From NCBI RefSeq assembly GCF_904848585.1, contig NZ_CAJHCR010000001.1, positions 806,001 through 870,000 on the forward strand: a DNA stretch of 64,000 bases, read 5' to 3'. Every line of letters starts with the position of its first letter. Within the stretch, counting starts at the first letter, position 1. Origin of the DNA: Paraburkholderia kirstenboschensis. GTDB lineage: Bacteria > Pseudomonadota > Gammaproteobacteria > Burkholderiales > Burkholderiaceae. The translations under genes and the position numbers were made by a program. Positions 1-8,532 of the stretch are shown in pieces. The notes under the pieces were generated by a model, which was given only the letters and a program-made list of their open reading frames with translations, did not search any database and had not been told where the DNA came from.

Positions 1-191
1 TGCCTGGTCCAGACGACATGGAACTTTCCGCCGACAAACGGTATCTGTGGGTAACGTTCCGCTTCGCGAAGCACGTCGGCATCATCGACCTGAACACGCG
101 CAAGCTGATTCAGACCATTGCGGTGGGCCGTTCGCCGCATGGCATCTATTTCTTTAATCGTGCGCCGGTTACGGCGCCGAATGGCGCGTGA
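1..191 (+). CDS. YVTN-type beta-propeller protein, 3' end only
   Basis: The reading frame is open from the window edge to a TGA at 189-191 and gives about 62 C-terminal residues. It contains the pattern LSADKRYLWVTFR, then GIIDLNTRKLIQTIAVGRSPHGIYF. This is the repeating blade pattern of YVTN/lactonase-like beta-propeller proteins (x-G-x-x-P-H-G-I at the end of a blade). These proteins are often periplasmic or extracytoplasmic, but the N-terminus lies outside the window, so a signal peptide cannot be checked. The family assignment rests on one and a half blades; the exact function is unknown. Confidence 0.7.
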   Translation, partial: PGPDDMELSADKRYLWVTFRFAKHVGIIDLNTRKLIQTIAVGRSPHGIYFFNRAPVTAPNGA

Positions 192-254
192 TAATGCAGC
201 TATCCATGCCGCTTCTGAGCGAGCCGCAACGATCGAAGTAACCCGACCAGCGCC

Positions 255-1250
255 ATGTTCCATCTGATTTCGTCCTCTCTCGACAGCTTCGTCTCCGCGT
301 TGCAGACGTTGCTGTACGTCGACGTGGTGCAGCCGCTGCTGTTCCACTTCAATCTGATGGACTACGACGAAGACACGTACGACAGCCTGTACTGGGTGAT
401 CGTGGGCGTCCTCGAAGTGCTGGCCATGTACGCGATTTTGCGGCCGCTGGAAGCGCTGCGTCCGGTCGAGCAGTGGGAGAACCGCAAGGCGGTGCGCGTC
501 GACGTGATCTACACGTGGATCGCCAAGCTGGGCATTCTCAACCTGTTCTTCTTTTTTGCGCTGCAGCCGTTTTTCGACCATGTCCAGGCGTGGCTGCGCC
601 TGCATGACATCTCGAACATCGAGTTCGACAATCTGTGGCCGGGCGTGACTACGCAGCCGCTCGTCACTTTTGTCATGTACCTTCTGGTGCTCGATTTCGC
701 CGGTTACTGGTATCACCGCTGGCAGCACCGCATTGGCGTCTGGTGGGAGTTGCATGCGGTGCATCACAGCCAGCAGCAAATGTCGCTGTGGGCCGACGAC
801 CGCAACCATCTGCTCGACGATCTGCTGCAGGCGTCGTTCTTCGCGGTAATCGCGCTCGTGATCGGCGTGCCGCCGTCGCAATTCGTCGTGCTGGTCGCTA
901 TCACGAACCTCGCGCAAAGCGTGCAGCACGCCAACATTCGCCTGTATTTCGGCTGGCTCGGAGAGCGTCTGCTGGTCAGCCCGACATTTCATCGGCGCCA
1001 TCATGCGATCGGCTACGGTCACGAAGGTCTGAAATACGGCTGCAACTTCGGCGTGCTGTTTCCGTGGTGGGACATACTGTTTCGGAGCGTCTCGTGGAGC
1101 CGCGAGATGGAGCCGACCGGAATCAGTGATCAACTCCAGGGCCGCGGCTACGGCGAAGGCTTCTGGGCGCAGCACTGGCTCGCCTTCGCGCGCATCGGCC
1201 GGCGTCTGTCGGCACGGCGGCGCAATCAGGGCGGCGCGACCGCGGTCTGA
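255..1250 (+). CDS. fatty acid hydroxylase / sterol desaturase family membrane protein
   Basis: This 331-residue integral membrane protein carries the histidine clusters of the di-iron fatty acid hydroxylase superfamily: H154-RWQ-H158, HAVHH at 167-171, H225 and FHRRHH at 246-250. Hydrophobic segments lie near residues 45-65, 90-105, 135-150 and 195-220. In the family these histidines bind a non-haem di-iron centre that hydroxylates or desaturates a lipid chain at the membrane. The substrate cannot be told from sequence; bacterial members act on fatty acyl, hopanoid or carotenoid-type lipids. It starts 63 bases after the propeller gene, so the two may be co-transcribed. Family assignment is secure, substrate is not. 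Confidence 0.85.
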   Translation: MFHLISSSLDSFVSALQTLLYVDVVQPLLFHFNLMDYDEDTYDSLYWVIVGVLEVLAMYAILRPLEALRPVEQWENRKAVRVDVIYTWIAKLGILNLFFFFALQPFFDHVQAWLRLHDISNIEFDNLWPGVTTQPLVTFVMYLLVLDFAGYWYHRWQHRIGVWWELHAVHHSQQQMSLWADDRNHLLDDLLQASFFAVIALVIGVPPSQFVVLVAITNLAQSVQHANIRLYFGWLGERLLVSPTFHRRHHAIGYGHEGLKYGCNFGVLFPWWDILFRSVSWSREMEPTGISDQLQGRGYGEGFWAQHWLAFARIGRRLSARRRNQGGATAV

Positions 1251-1400
1251 GCCTGCCGCTTAGTTTCTTCGCACGCCGCCGGTTTCCCCGGCGGCGCGTC
1301 ACGTGGTTTATGCTGTCCACGTTCGCGCGCACGGTCTTCATTCAGTAACCGGCGCGCCGCTTCCTTAATTCCATCGTTGCACTCACCGGCACTGGCTCGC

Positions 1401-2234
1401 ATGAATGATCTGTTGCGCTCGTTCGGGCGCGCGCTCGCAAGCGCGCTCCACCCGCGCATGCTCTGGTTGACCTTCCTGCCGTTCCTCGCGGCAACAGTCG
1501 GGTGGGGCGTGATCCTGTGGTTCTCGTGGCAAACGCTGATCGGCGCGACACGCGGCTGGCTTGAAAGCTGGTCGTTTACCGTCACGCTCTACCATCTGTT
1601 CGACTCGCTTGGCTTTTCCGGACTGCACGCGGCCATCGCGCCGTTCCTCGTGATTGCAATGACGATTCCGCTGATCGTCGTCACGGTATTGCTGTTGATC
1701 GCCACACTGTCGATGCCGGCCGTGATCCGCTTCCTGTCGACGCGCCAGTTCCCGAGCCTCGAAATGCGCCGCGGCGGAACGTGGTACGGCAGCCTCGGCC
1801 AAGCGCTCTGGACGACGCTGGTATGTCTCGTGCTGCTGATCGTCACGCTGCCACTGTGGCTCGTGCCACCGTTTTTCGCGTTGATTCCGCCGCTGCTGTG
1901 GGGCTGGCTGACCTATCGCGTGATGACCTACGACGCGCTCGCGCTGCACGCCAGCCGCGACGAACGGCGTGCGCTGGTGCGGCGTTTCCGCTTGCCGCTG
2001 CTGCTGATCGGCGTCGCGAGCGGTTTGCTGGGTTCGTTGCCGACGCTGTTGTGGGCGTCGTCGGTGTGGCTCATCGTGTTGTTCCCGGTCATCACCGCGG
2101 TGACGATCTGGATCTATGCATTCATCCTCGTATTTTCGGCGCTGTGGTTCGGCTACTACTGTTTGCGGGCGCTGCAACGCATGCGCGCGGACGAGGCAGG
2201 GGGCGTGCGGCAAACTGCACCGGTTCCTTATTGA
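1401..2234 (+). CDS. EI24 domain-containing membrane protein
   Basis: This is a 277-residue polytopic membrane protein starting MNDLLRSFGRAL. I chose the ATG at 1401 over an in-frame TTG at 1377 because the peptide from 1401 begins like other family members; no strong ribosome binding site decides it. Hydrophobic segments follow at about residues 25-45, 80-105, 140-170 and 205-250. The pattern, with an amphipathic N-terminus and a long hydrophobic hairpin around residues 80-170, fits the EI24/CysZ-like family. CysZ is a sulfate permease, but betaproteobacterial EI24 proteins are mostly uncharacterised. The next gene begins 30 bases after the stop, suggesting one transcript. Confidence 0.75.
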   Translation: MNDLLRSFGRALASALHPRMLWLTFLPFLAATVGWGVILWFSWQTLIGATRGWLESWSFTVTLYHLFDSLGFSGLHAAIAPFLVIAMTIPLIVVTVLLLIATLSMPAVIRFLSTRQFPSLEMRRGGTWYGSLGQALWTTLVCLVLLIVTLPLWLVPPFFALIPPLLWGWLTYRVMTYDALALHASRDERRALVRRFRLPLLLIGVASGLLGSLPTLLWASSVWLIVLFPVITAVTIWIYAFILVFSALWFGYYCLRALQRMRADEAGGVRQTAPVPY

Positions 2235-2264
2235 TCAACAAACGAGATAACCAAAGAGGCGGCA

Positions 2265-3095
2265 ATGGCATTTGGCGTCATCATCATCGGCGATGAAATT
2301 CTGTCGGGCAGGCGCGTCGACAAGCATTTGCCGAAAGTCATCGAACTGCTGGGCGCGCGTGGCTTGTCGCTTGGCTGGGCGGAGTATATCGGCGACGACC
2401 CGCACCGTATCACCGCAACGCTGCGGCGCACTTTCAGCTCCGGCGATATCGTGTTTTCGACGGGCGGCATCGGCGCGACGCCGGACGACCATACGCGTCA
2501 ATGCGCGGCTGCGGCGCTCGGCGTGCCGCTGGAATTGCATCCGCAAGCGCAGAAGCTGATTCAGGAGCGCATTCGCGACATGTATCCGGCCACCGCAGCG
2601 ACGCCGCTCGACCTGAACTCGCCCGAGAACCTGCATCGTCTGAATATGGGCACGTATCCGCAAGGCGCAGAGATTATTCCGAACGGCTACAACAAGATTC
2701 CGGGCTTCTCGATCCGCGAGCATTATTTCGTGCCGGGCTTTCCGGTCATGGCCTGGCCGATGATCGAATGGGTGCTGGATACCCACTACGCGCACCTGCA
2801 TCACGCCATGCCGCACGCGGAAAAGTCGTTGCTGGTGTTCGAGCTGCCCGAGTCTCGCGTAACGCCGCTAATGGAAAAGATCGAACACGATTTTCCTGGC
2901 GTGCGCGTGTTCAGTCTGCCGAGCGTGGGCGACGCCGAACGCGGCGGCGTGTATGCGCGTCATCACATCGACCTCGGCGTGAAGGGGGAGCCGGAGGCGG
3001 TTGCAGCGGCGTTCGTGAAGCTGCGTGAAGGCGTGCACCTGCTAGGCGGCGACATCGTCGAGCACGAGGCGGCAGCGGCGAAGCCCCGCGCCTGA
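2265..3095 (+). CDS. competence/damage-inducible CinA-like molybdopterin-binding protein
   Basis: A 276-residue protein with a MoCF_biosynth (MoaB/Mog-like) fold at residues 1-165: GDEILSGR near the N-terminus, then STGGIGATPDDHT around residues 64-76, the classic molybdopterin-binding GGxG...D motif. It matches the N-terminal half of CinA and lacks the C-terminal nicotinamide-nucleotide deamidase domain. Proteins of this layout are common in Burkholderiales and are usually annotated as molybdopterin-binding proteins; the substrate is not established. An AGAGG ribosome binding site sits 7 bases before the ATG. It converges on the rhodanese gene downstream. Confidence 0.8.
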   Translation: MAFGVIIIGDEILSGRRVDKHLPKVIELLGARGLSLGWAEYIGDDPHRITATLRRTFSSGDIVFSTGGIGATPDDHTRQCAAAALGVPLELHPQAQKLIQERIRDMYPATAATPLDLNSPENLHRLNMGTYPQGAEIIPNGYNKIPGFSIREHYFVPGFPVMAWPMIEWVLDTHYAHLHHAMPHAEKSLLVFELPESRVTPLMEKIEHDFPGVRVFSLPSVGDAERGGVYARHHIDLGVKGEPEAVAAAFVKLREGVHLLGGDIVEHEAAAAKPRA

Positions 3096-3173
3096 GCTTC
3101 GCCTGTGCGCTAATGCGGGTTTTTTTCGACCGCGTGTGCCGCGCGGCTTCGCCAGGGCGGTATGCAACCGCCT

Positions 3174-3638
3174 TTAAGCGCCGATCCACGGCAAGCCGCG
3201 AAAACACCAGCCAGAGACGGTCTTGCGGTGGCCCTGGCCGTCCTTGTCGCCTTCAAAGCCTTCCAGCAGATCGTAGGCCTTCGTGAAGCCGGCCTGCGCT
3301 GCGGCGATGGCAGCGAGCTTCGAACGCGCGGCGCTGCGGCACAGGAACAGCACCGGCGTATCGGGCGACGCAACGTCGCTCAACTGGTGCAGGAATTCCT
3401 GATTCGGCACGGCGCCCGGATAGCGCGTCCATTCGACATGCGCATACTGGCCGTCGCCGATCACCGGCCGGCCAACCCAGTCGAGTTCCGCACGCGTGCG
3501 CACATCCACGAGACGCGTGCGCGGATCGAGTTGCAGCAGTTCGAACGCCTCGGCCGGCGAGAGCGCGCCAGCGTAAGGCAACTGGTTTTCGGTGCGGCGT
3601 TTGTCCGCCTGCGAGTACAGCTGTTCTAGTGTGCTCAT
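3174..3638 (-). CDS. rhodanese-like domain protein
   Basis: A single-domain 154-residue rhodanese. The start is set at the ATG at 3638 (MSTLEQLYSQADKRR); an upstream TTG at 3776 would add a stretch unlike the family and run over the NtrC-like palindrome. The Cdc25/rhodanese body contains RLVDVRTRAELDWVG and the active-site loop LFLCRSAARSK, whose cysteine would carry a persulfide. A C-terminal W-rich segment follows (GWCFRGLPWIGA). Its physiological sulfur donor and acceptor are unknown. It is divergent from glnA, and its upstream region overlaps the glnA regulatory region. Confidence 0.85.
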   Translation of the reverse strand: MSTLEQLYSQADKRRTENQLPYAGALSPAEAFELLQLDPRTRLVDVRTRAELDWVGRPVIGDGQYAHVEWTRYPGAVPNQEFLHQLSDVASPDTPVLFLCRSAARSKLAAIAAAQAGFTKAYDLLEGFEGDKDGQGHRKTVSGWCFRGLPWIGA

Positions 3639-3749
3639 GAGCCAGTCTCCTTGACCAAAAGACCATTCTAGCGCGGCCTCCGGGGCTAGCGCGGCGTCCA
3701 GATGCTGCCTGTCTCGCCGTAGTGCGCGGTCGACTTGAATGCCCTTAAG

Positions 3750-3775
3750 TGGTGCAAAATACTCCAAATGCACCA
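3750..3775. promoter_or_regulatory. candidate NtrC (GlnG) enhancer, inverted TGGTGCA/TGCACCA
   Basis: Two perfectly complementary 7-mers, TGGTGCA at 3750-3756 and TGCACCA at 3769-3775, are separated by 12 bases. TGCACC and GGTGCA are the known NtrC half-sites, though in the enteric consensus they face inward with about 5 bases between. TGCACCAAAAT at 3769-3779 also matches the left 11 bases of the enteric site. The palindrome lies about 175 bases upstream of the sigma-54 promoter, a normal enhancer distance. The role is inferred from motif and context. Confidence 0.55.
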
Positions 3776-3924
3776 AAATAAACCGGCGCGGCTAATGTCT
3801 GCGGATAAATGCCTCAATTAGGTGCTTCGAGCCACTCCGCGATTTCAGGGTCGCATGTCATGCGGTGCGCGAATTCCCCGGCAACGCGCGCGTCCCATGG
3901 CTTCGCGCCTTGTTGGAGCATACA

Positions 3925-3940
3925 TGGCACAGTTGCTGCT
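3925..3940 (+). promoter_or_regulatory. sigma-54 promoter of glnA
   Basis: TGGCACAGTTGCTGCT has the invariant GG at 3926-3927 and GC at 3938-3939 with exactly the -24/-12 spacing. It matches the consensus TGGCAC-N5-TTGCW at all but one or two positions. Transcription should start near 3951. The product of glnG downstream is the activator that normally drives such a promoter under nitrogen limitation. Confidence 0.85.
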
Positions 3941-4076
3941 TTAATGGGCCCGATCGATCTGCCGCGGCTGATTTTCACATTCACTCTTCATCATTGAGGG
4001 GTGGACGCGCCGGGACGGGTCAGCTAGATTGGGCGGCGGCTGAAATCCGCCGAATTCGTTAATCAGGAGATAGGTT

Positions 4077-5492
4077 ATGAGTAAATCCGTGGCCGACGTC
4101 GTTCAACTCGTCAAAGACGAAGACGTCAAGTTTGTCGACTTCCGTTTCACCGACACGCGCGGCAAAGAGCAACACGTTTCGGTGCCGGTGTCGGCATTCG
4201 ATGAAGACAAGTTCGAAAGCGGCCATGCGTTTGACGGTTCGTCGATTGCCGGTTGGAAGGGCATTGAAGCATCGGATATGTTGCTGATCCCGGACGCGAA
4301 CACCGCCTTCATCGACCCGTTCTACGAAGAGTCCACGCTCGTGCTGACCTGCGACGTCGTCGAACCGGCGGACGGCAAGGGCTACGAGCGCGACCCGCGC
4401 TCGCTCGCCAAGCGCGCTGAAGCCTATCTGAAGAGCTCGGGCCTGGGCGACACGGCCTTCTTCGGTCCGGAACCGGAATTCTTCATTTTCGACTCGGTCC
4501 AGTGGAATACGGATCAGTCGGGCTGCTTCGTCAAGATCGGCTCGGAAGAAGCACCGTGGTCGTCGTCGAAGGAATTCGAAGGCGGCAACACCGGCCACCG
4601 TCCGGGCACGAAGGGCGGCTACTTCCCGGTCGCTCCGGTCGACACGTTCCAGGACATCCGTTCGGAAATGTGTCTGCTGCTCGAACAGATCGGCATTCCG
4701 GTCGAAGTGCATCACCACGAAGTCGCGGGCCAGGGCCAGAACGAAATCGGCACCAAGTTCTCGACGCTGGTGCAACGCGCCGACTGGCTGCAGCAGATGA
4801 AGTACATCATCCAGAACGTCGCGCACACGTACGGCAAGACGGCAACGTTCATGCCGAAGCCGATCGTCGGCGATAACGGTTCGGGCATGCACGTTCACCA
4901 GTCGATCTGGAAGGACGGTCAGAACCTGTTTGCGGGCAACGGCTATGCAGGCCTGTCGGAATTCGCGCTGTTCTACATCGGCGGCATCATCAAGCATGCT
5001 CGCGCGCTGAACGCGATCACGAACCCGTCGACGAACTCGTACAAGCGTCTCGTGCCGCACTTCGAAGCACCTGTGAAGCTGGCTTACTCGGCACGCAACC
5101 GTTCGGCGTCGATCCGTATTCCGCACGTATCGAACCCGAAGGGCCGCCGTATCGAAACGCGCTTCCCGGATCCGATGGCGAATCCGTACCTGTGCTTCTC
5201 CGCGCTGATGATGGCGGGTCTGGACGGCGTGCAGAACAAGATTCACCCGGGCGAAGCCGCCGACAAGAACCTGTACGACCTGCCGCCGGAAGAGGATGCA
5301 AAGATCCCGACCGTGTGCGCCGGCCTCGATCAGGCTCTGGACGCGCTGGACGCGGACCGCGAATTCCTGACGCGCGGTGGCGTGTTCACGGATTCGATGC
5401 TCGACGCGTACATCGAACTGAAGACGAACGAGCTGCAGCGTTATCGTCAGTCGGTGCACCCGATCGAGTTCGAAATGTACTACTCGCTGTAA
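4077..5492 (+). CDS. glnA: glutamine synthetase, type I
   Basis: This 471-residue cytosolic enzyme makes glutamine from glutamate, ammonia and ATP, the main entry of ammonium into metabolism under limitation. Length and motifs are those of GSI-beta: the N-terminal beta-grasp domain with FDGSSIAGW near residue 60, GPEPEFF near 130, the NGSGMH motif near 265, and the adenylylation loop NLYDLPPEE, placing the modified tyrosine at residue 400. The enzyme should therefore be inactivated by GlnE adenylylation. It is preceded by a sigma-54 promoter and followed by the NtrB/NtrC genes, the classical glnALG order. Two hairpins separate glnA from glnL. Confidence 0.98.
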   Translation: MSKSVADVVQLVKDEDVKFVDFRFTDTRGKEQHVSVPVSAFDEDKFESGHAFDGSSIAGWKGIEASDMLLIPDANTAFIDPFYEESTLVLTCDVVEPADGKGYERDPRSLAKRAEAYLKSSGLGDTAFFGPEPEFFIFDSVQWNTDQSGCFVKIGSEEAPWSSSKEFEGGNTGHRPGTKGGYFPVAPVDTFQDIRSEMCLLLEQIGIPVEVHHHEVAGQGQNEIGTKFSTLVQRADWLQQMKYIIQNVAHTYGKTATFMPKPIVGDNGSGMHVHQSIWKDGQNLFAGNGYAGLSEFALFYIGGIIKHARALNAITNPSTNSYKRLVPHFEAPVKLAYSARNRSASIRIPHVSNPKGRRIETRFPDPMANPYLCFSALMMAGLDGVQNKIHPGEAADKNLYDLPPEEDAKIPTVCAGLDQALDALDADREFLTRGGVFTDSMLDAYIELKTNELQRYRQSVHPIEFEMYYSL

Positions 5493-5501
5493 GCGGCAAT
5501 G

Positions 5502-5529
5502 GCGCTTCGCCCTTTGAACGGCGAAGCGC
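5502..5529 (+). terminator. hairpin directly after glnA
   Basis: GCGCTTCGCC (5502-5511) and GGCGAAGCGC (5520-5529) form a perfect 10-bp stem with an 8-base loop, only 9 bases after the glnA stop. The following tract is short (TTTG), so it may serve to stabilise the glnA transcript or to terminate weakly. Confidence 0.6.
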
Positions 5530-5556
5530 TTTGTCCGACGCTCGCGATCGGTCACG

Positions 5557-5582
5557 AAGGGACGGCGGCGCCGTCCCTTTTT
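5557..5582 (+). terminator. intrinsic terminator between glnA and glnL
   Basis: AAGGGACGGC (5557-5566) pairs with GCCGTCCCTT (5570-5579) around a 3-base loop and runs into TTTTT. This is a canonical Rho-independent terminator. Read-through past it would be needed for glnA-driven expression of glnLG. Confidence 0.8.
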
Positions 5583-5635
5583 CGTTGGACCGGGCGCAAT
5601 GATTTGCCACCATCTCCTATCGGCCAGACTGCAAG

Positions 5636-6778
5636 ATGGTTCTAAAAAATCTGATCAAGGCGCGCAAAGGGCACGAGCAGACGCTGTCGGATGACGCGCA
5701 GCTCGTCGCTTCCGGTTTGCTGCCGGGCTTCGAGGCATTGCCCACCGTCGTGCTGATACTCGAGAAGCGCACGCTGCGCGTTGCGTTTGCGAATCCGTCG
5801 GCCGAGTCGATGCTCGAGCTTTCGCGCAAACAGTTGACGCAGATGGCGTGGCCGGACATCTTCTCGAATGCGGACGAACTGGTCGCGACCATCACCTCGA
5901 TCGCCGCGCACCGTTTTCACGCAACGCATCTGGACGCCGTGCTCGAGCGGCCCGGTCACGAGCCGCTGCATGTGCATGCGATCGTCGGCTTCCTGGAAAG
6001 CGCGCAAGACTACGTGTTGCTCGAACTGTTCGAGAACGAGCGCCATTTGCGCACCGACCGCGAGGAGCGCATCAACGACCTCACGGCCGTCAATAAACAG
6101 CTGATCCGCAATCTCGCGCACGAAATCAAGAATCCGCTCGGCGGCATTCGCGGCGCGGCGCAGTTACTCGAATTCGAACTGGGCGAGCGTCAGCGCGACG
6201 AATTGCGTGAGTACACGCAGGTCATCATCAAGGAATCGGATCGCTTGCAGACGCTCGTGGACCGGTTGCTCGAGCCGCACCGTCATCCGCATATCGTCGG
6301 CGACGTGAATATTCACGAAGTGTGCGAGCGCGTGCGCCAGGTGATTCTCGCGGAGTTTCCGCGCGGCCTCACCATCGAGCGAGATTACGACGTGAGCGTG
6401 CCCGACCTGCGCGGTGACAAGGAGCAACTGATCCAGGCGCTCCTCAACATTGTGCGTAACGCGGCCGAAGCATTGCGCGAACGCATTTCGCAAGGCGACG
6501 CGCGCATCGAACTGCGCACGCGTATTGCACGCAAGATTACGGTGTCGAAACGCTTATGTAAGCTGGCACTGGACTTGCATATCATCGACAACGGCCCCGG
6601 CATTCCCGAGGAAATCCGTGACCGCATCTTCTATCCGCTCGTATCGGGGCGCGAGGATGGCAGCGGTCTCGGTCTGACGCTCGCGCAGACGTTCGTGCAA
6701 CAACACGACGGTCTGATCGAAGTGGAAAGCCGGCCTGGCCACACCGAGTTTCAGATTCTGCTGCCGCTCGACTGCTAA
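5636..6778 (+). CDS. glnL: nitrogen regulation sensor histidine kinase NtrB
   Basis: A 380-residue cytosolic kinase without membrane segments. A PAS domain covers about residues 25-130. The phospho-acceptor box NLAHEIKNPLGGIRGA places the histidine at residue 162. The ATPase domain follows with N-box (LLNIVRNAAEAL), G1 (DNGPGIP) and G2 (GSGLGL) near residues 265-350. In the family PII protein controls whether NtrB phosphorylates or dephosphorylates NtrC. It is followed 48 bases later by glnG. The insert ITVSKRLCKLALDL between N and G1 boxes is typical of NtrB. Confidence 0.95.
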   Translation: MVLKNLIKARKGHEQTLSDDAQLVASGLLPGFEALPTVVLILEKRTLRVAFANPSAESMLELSRKQLTQMAWPDIFSNADELVATITSIAAHRFHATHLDAVLERPGHEPLHVHAIVGFLESAQDYVLLELFENERHLRTDREERINDLTAVNKQLIRNLAHEIKNPLGGIRGAAQLLEFELGERQRDELREYTQVIIKESDRLQTLVDRLLEPHRHPHIVGDVNIHEVCERVRQVILAEFPRGLTIERDYDVSVPDLRGDKEQLIQALLNIVRNAAEALRERISQGDARIELRTRIARKITVSKRLCKLALDLHIIDNGPGIPEEIRDRIFYPLVSGREDGSGLGLTLAQTFVQQHDGLIEVESRPGHTEFQILLPLDC

Positions 6779-6826
6779 CACCGCATCTGCACACTGCAGG
6801 CATCTCAAGACTTCTGACAGACCTAT

Positions 6827-8344
6827 ATGAAGCCGATCTGGATAGTAGACGACGATCAATCGATTCGCTGGGTGCTTGAAAAAGCCCTTGCTCGCGAAAA
6901 CTTCGCGACTCGCAGCTTCGCGAATGTGCGCGAGGCGTCGGCGGCGCTCGATCACGACAGCCCGCAGGTGCTGGTGTCGGACATCAGAATGCCCGGAGGT
7001 TCGGGCCTCGAACTGCTGCAAACCGTGCGTGACAAGGTGCCGGGCTTGCCCGTCATCATCATGACGGCGTTTTCGGATCTGGACAGCGCGGTGGCCGCAT
7101 TCCAGGGCGGCGCCTTCGAATATCTCGCGAAGCCTTTCGACGTCGACAAGGCCGTCGAACTGATCCGTCGCGCGGTGGACGAGAGCATGCGCGGCGAACA
7201 GACGTGGGACGAGCGCGTTGCCGATGCACCGGAAATGCTCGGCCAGGCACCGGCGATGCAAGACATGTTCCGCGCGATCGGACGTTTGTCCCATTCCGCG
7301 GCAACCGTGCTCATTACCGGCGAATCGGGCACCGGAAAGGAACTCGTCGCGCGTGCGCTGCACCGACATAGCCCACGCGCGAACGGTCCGTTCATTGCGC
7401 TCAACACCGCTGCAATCCCGAAAGATCTGTTGGAATCCGAACTATTTGGCCACGAGCGCGGCGCGTTCACCGGCGCGCAGGCAATGCGCCAGGGTCGCTT
7501 CGAACAGGCCGAGAACGGCACGCTTTTCCTGGACGAAATCGGCGATATGCCGTTCGATTTGCAGACGCGTCTGTTGCGCGTGCTGTCGGATGGTCAGTTC
7601 TACCGTGTCGGCGGGCACAATCCGCTGCGCGCGAATGTGCGCGTGATCGCGGCGACGCACCAGAATCTCGAATCGCGCGTACGTCAGGGCTTGTTCCGCG
7701 AGGACTTGTATCACCGTCTCAACGTGATCCGCTTGCGTTTGCCGGCATTGCGCGAGCGCAGCGAAGACATTCCTCTGCTCACGCGGCACTTCCTGCAAAA
7801 AAGCGCGCGCGATCTTGGCGTCGAGTCCAAGCGCGTGTCGGAAGAGGCGCTCGCCTATCTGGCGTCGCTGCCGTTTCCGGGCAACGTACGGCAGTTGGAG
7901 AATCTCGCCAACTGGTTGACGGTGATGGCGCCCGCGCAGACCATCGAGATCAAGGATTTGCCGCCCGATCTCGGTCCCGCGCAGGCCGGCGCAACCGACC
8001 TTGCTGGCGGTGGCGGCGCCGCGCTCGGCGCGGCGGACGCAAGCCTTGCGGGTACTGCGGCGCTGAACGGCATGAATGCGGCCGCGCATCCCGCAGCGGC
8101 TGGCGGGATGCCGGTCGCCTCGCCCGTTAGCGCGTGGGAAGGTGGCTTGCGCACGGAAGTCGCACGCCTCTTGCGCGAGAATTCCGCCGATGTGATGGAC
8201 GAACTCGCCCGCCGCTTCGAAGCCGCTGTGATCCGCGAGGCACTCGACTTCACGCGCGGACGCAAGGTCGAGGCGGCGGAGCGTCTGGGCATCGGGCGCA
8301 ATACGATTACGCGCAAGATTCAGGAACTCAATCTCGAGCCTTGA
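6827..8344 (+). CDS. glnG: nitrogen regulation response regulator NtrC (sigma-54 activator)
   Basis: A 505-residue three-domain activator. The receiver domain (1-120) has the acidic pocket at D8-D10 and the phosphorylated aspartate at D52. The AAA+ domain (140-375) has Walker A GESGTGKE at 165-172, the sigma-54 contacting loop GAFTGA at 212-217 and Walker B LFLDEIGD at 233-240. A Fis-type helix-turn-helix lies at the C-terminus (about 478-502, AAERLGIGRNTITRKIQEL). The linker at about 390-435 is unusually long and Ala/Gly-rich. It should activate the glnA promoter at 3925. Forms an operon with glnL. Confidence 0.97.
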   Translation: MKPIWIVDDDQSIRWVLEKALARENFATRSFANVREASAALDHDSPQVLVSDIRMPGGSGLELLQTVRDKVPGLPVIIMTAFSDLDSAVAAFQGGAFEYLAKPFDVDKAVELIRRAVDESMRGEQTWDERVADAPEMLGQAPAMQDMFRAIGRLSHSAATVLITGESGTGKELVARALHRHSPRANGPFIALNTAAIPKDLLESELFGHERGAFTGAQAMRQGRFEQAENGTLFLDEIGDMPFDLQTRLLRVLSDGQFYRVGGHNPLRANVRVIAATHQNLESRVRQGLFREDLYHRLNVIRLRLPALRERSEDIPLLTRHFLQKSARDLGVESKRVSEEALAYLASLPFPGNVRQLENLANWLTVMAPAQTIEIKDLPPDLGPAQAGATDLAGGGGAALGAADASLAGTAALNGMNAAAHPAAAGGMPVASPVSAWEGGLRTEVARLLRENSADVMDELARRFEAAVIREALDFTRGRKVEAAERLGIGRNTITRKIQELNLEP

Positions 8345-8532
8345 CGCTCATTGATGGTCACAGGCCGTCACTGAGCGGGGCGCGGCGGCTCAGGGTGGCG
8401 CGCACGGCGCCCGCCCTGGTCGATCGCGCTGTTGCGCCCGGTAGCCCTTCATCGCGAGTCGCGCGAGCCCGTTGAAGCAGGATCGCGCGGACGCAAGGCA
8501 TAATCAACGCTGTTTTCCTTCGACAGCCGACG

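Larger units (their letters stand above)
3639..4076. other. glnA regulatory region between the rhodanese gene and glnA
   Basis: This 438-base gap has no convincing gene; a 62-codon frame starting at 3809 lacks homology and a ribosome binding site. It holds an NtrC-like palindrome at 3750-3775 and a sigma-54 promoter at 3925-3940, described separately. The expected start site near 3951 leaves a leader of about 125 nucleotides before the glnA ATG. An AGGAGA ribosome binding site stands just before that ATG. Confidence 0.7.

Noticed and set aside
3809..3997. 62-codon frame across the glnA promoter
   Set aside because: It contains the sigma-54 promoter, lacks a ribosome binding site and resembles no family.
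4059..5555. 498-codon open frame opposite glnA
   Set aside because: It is an antisense artefact over a full glutamine synthetase gene.
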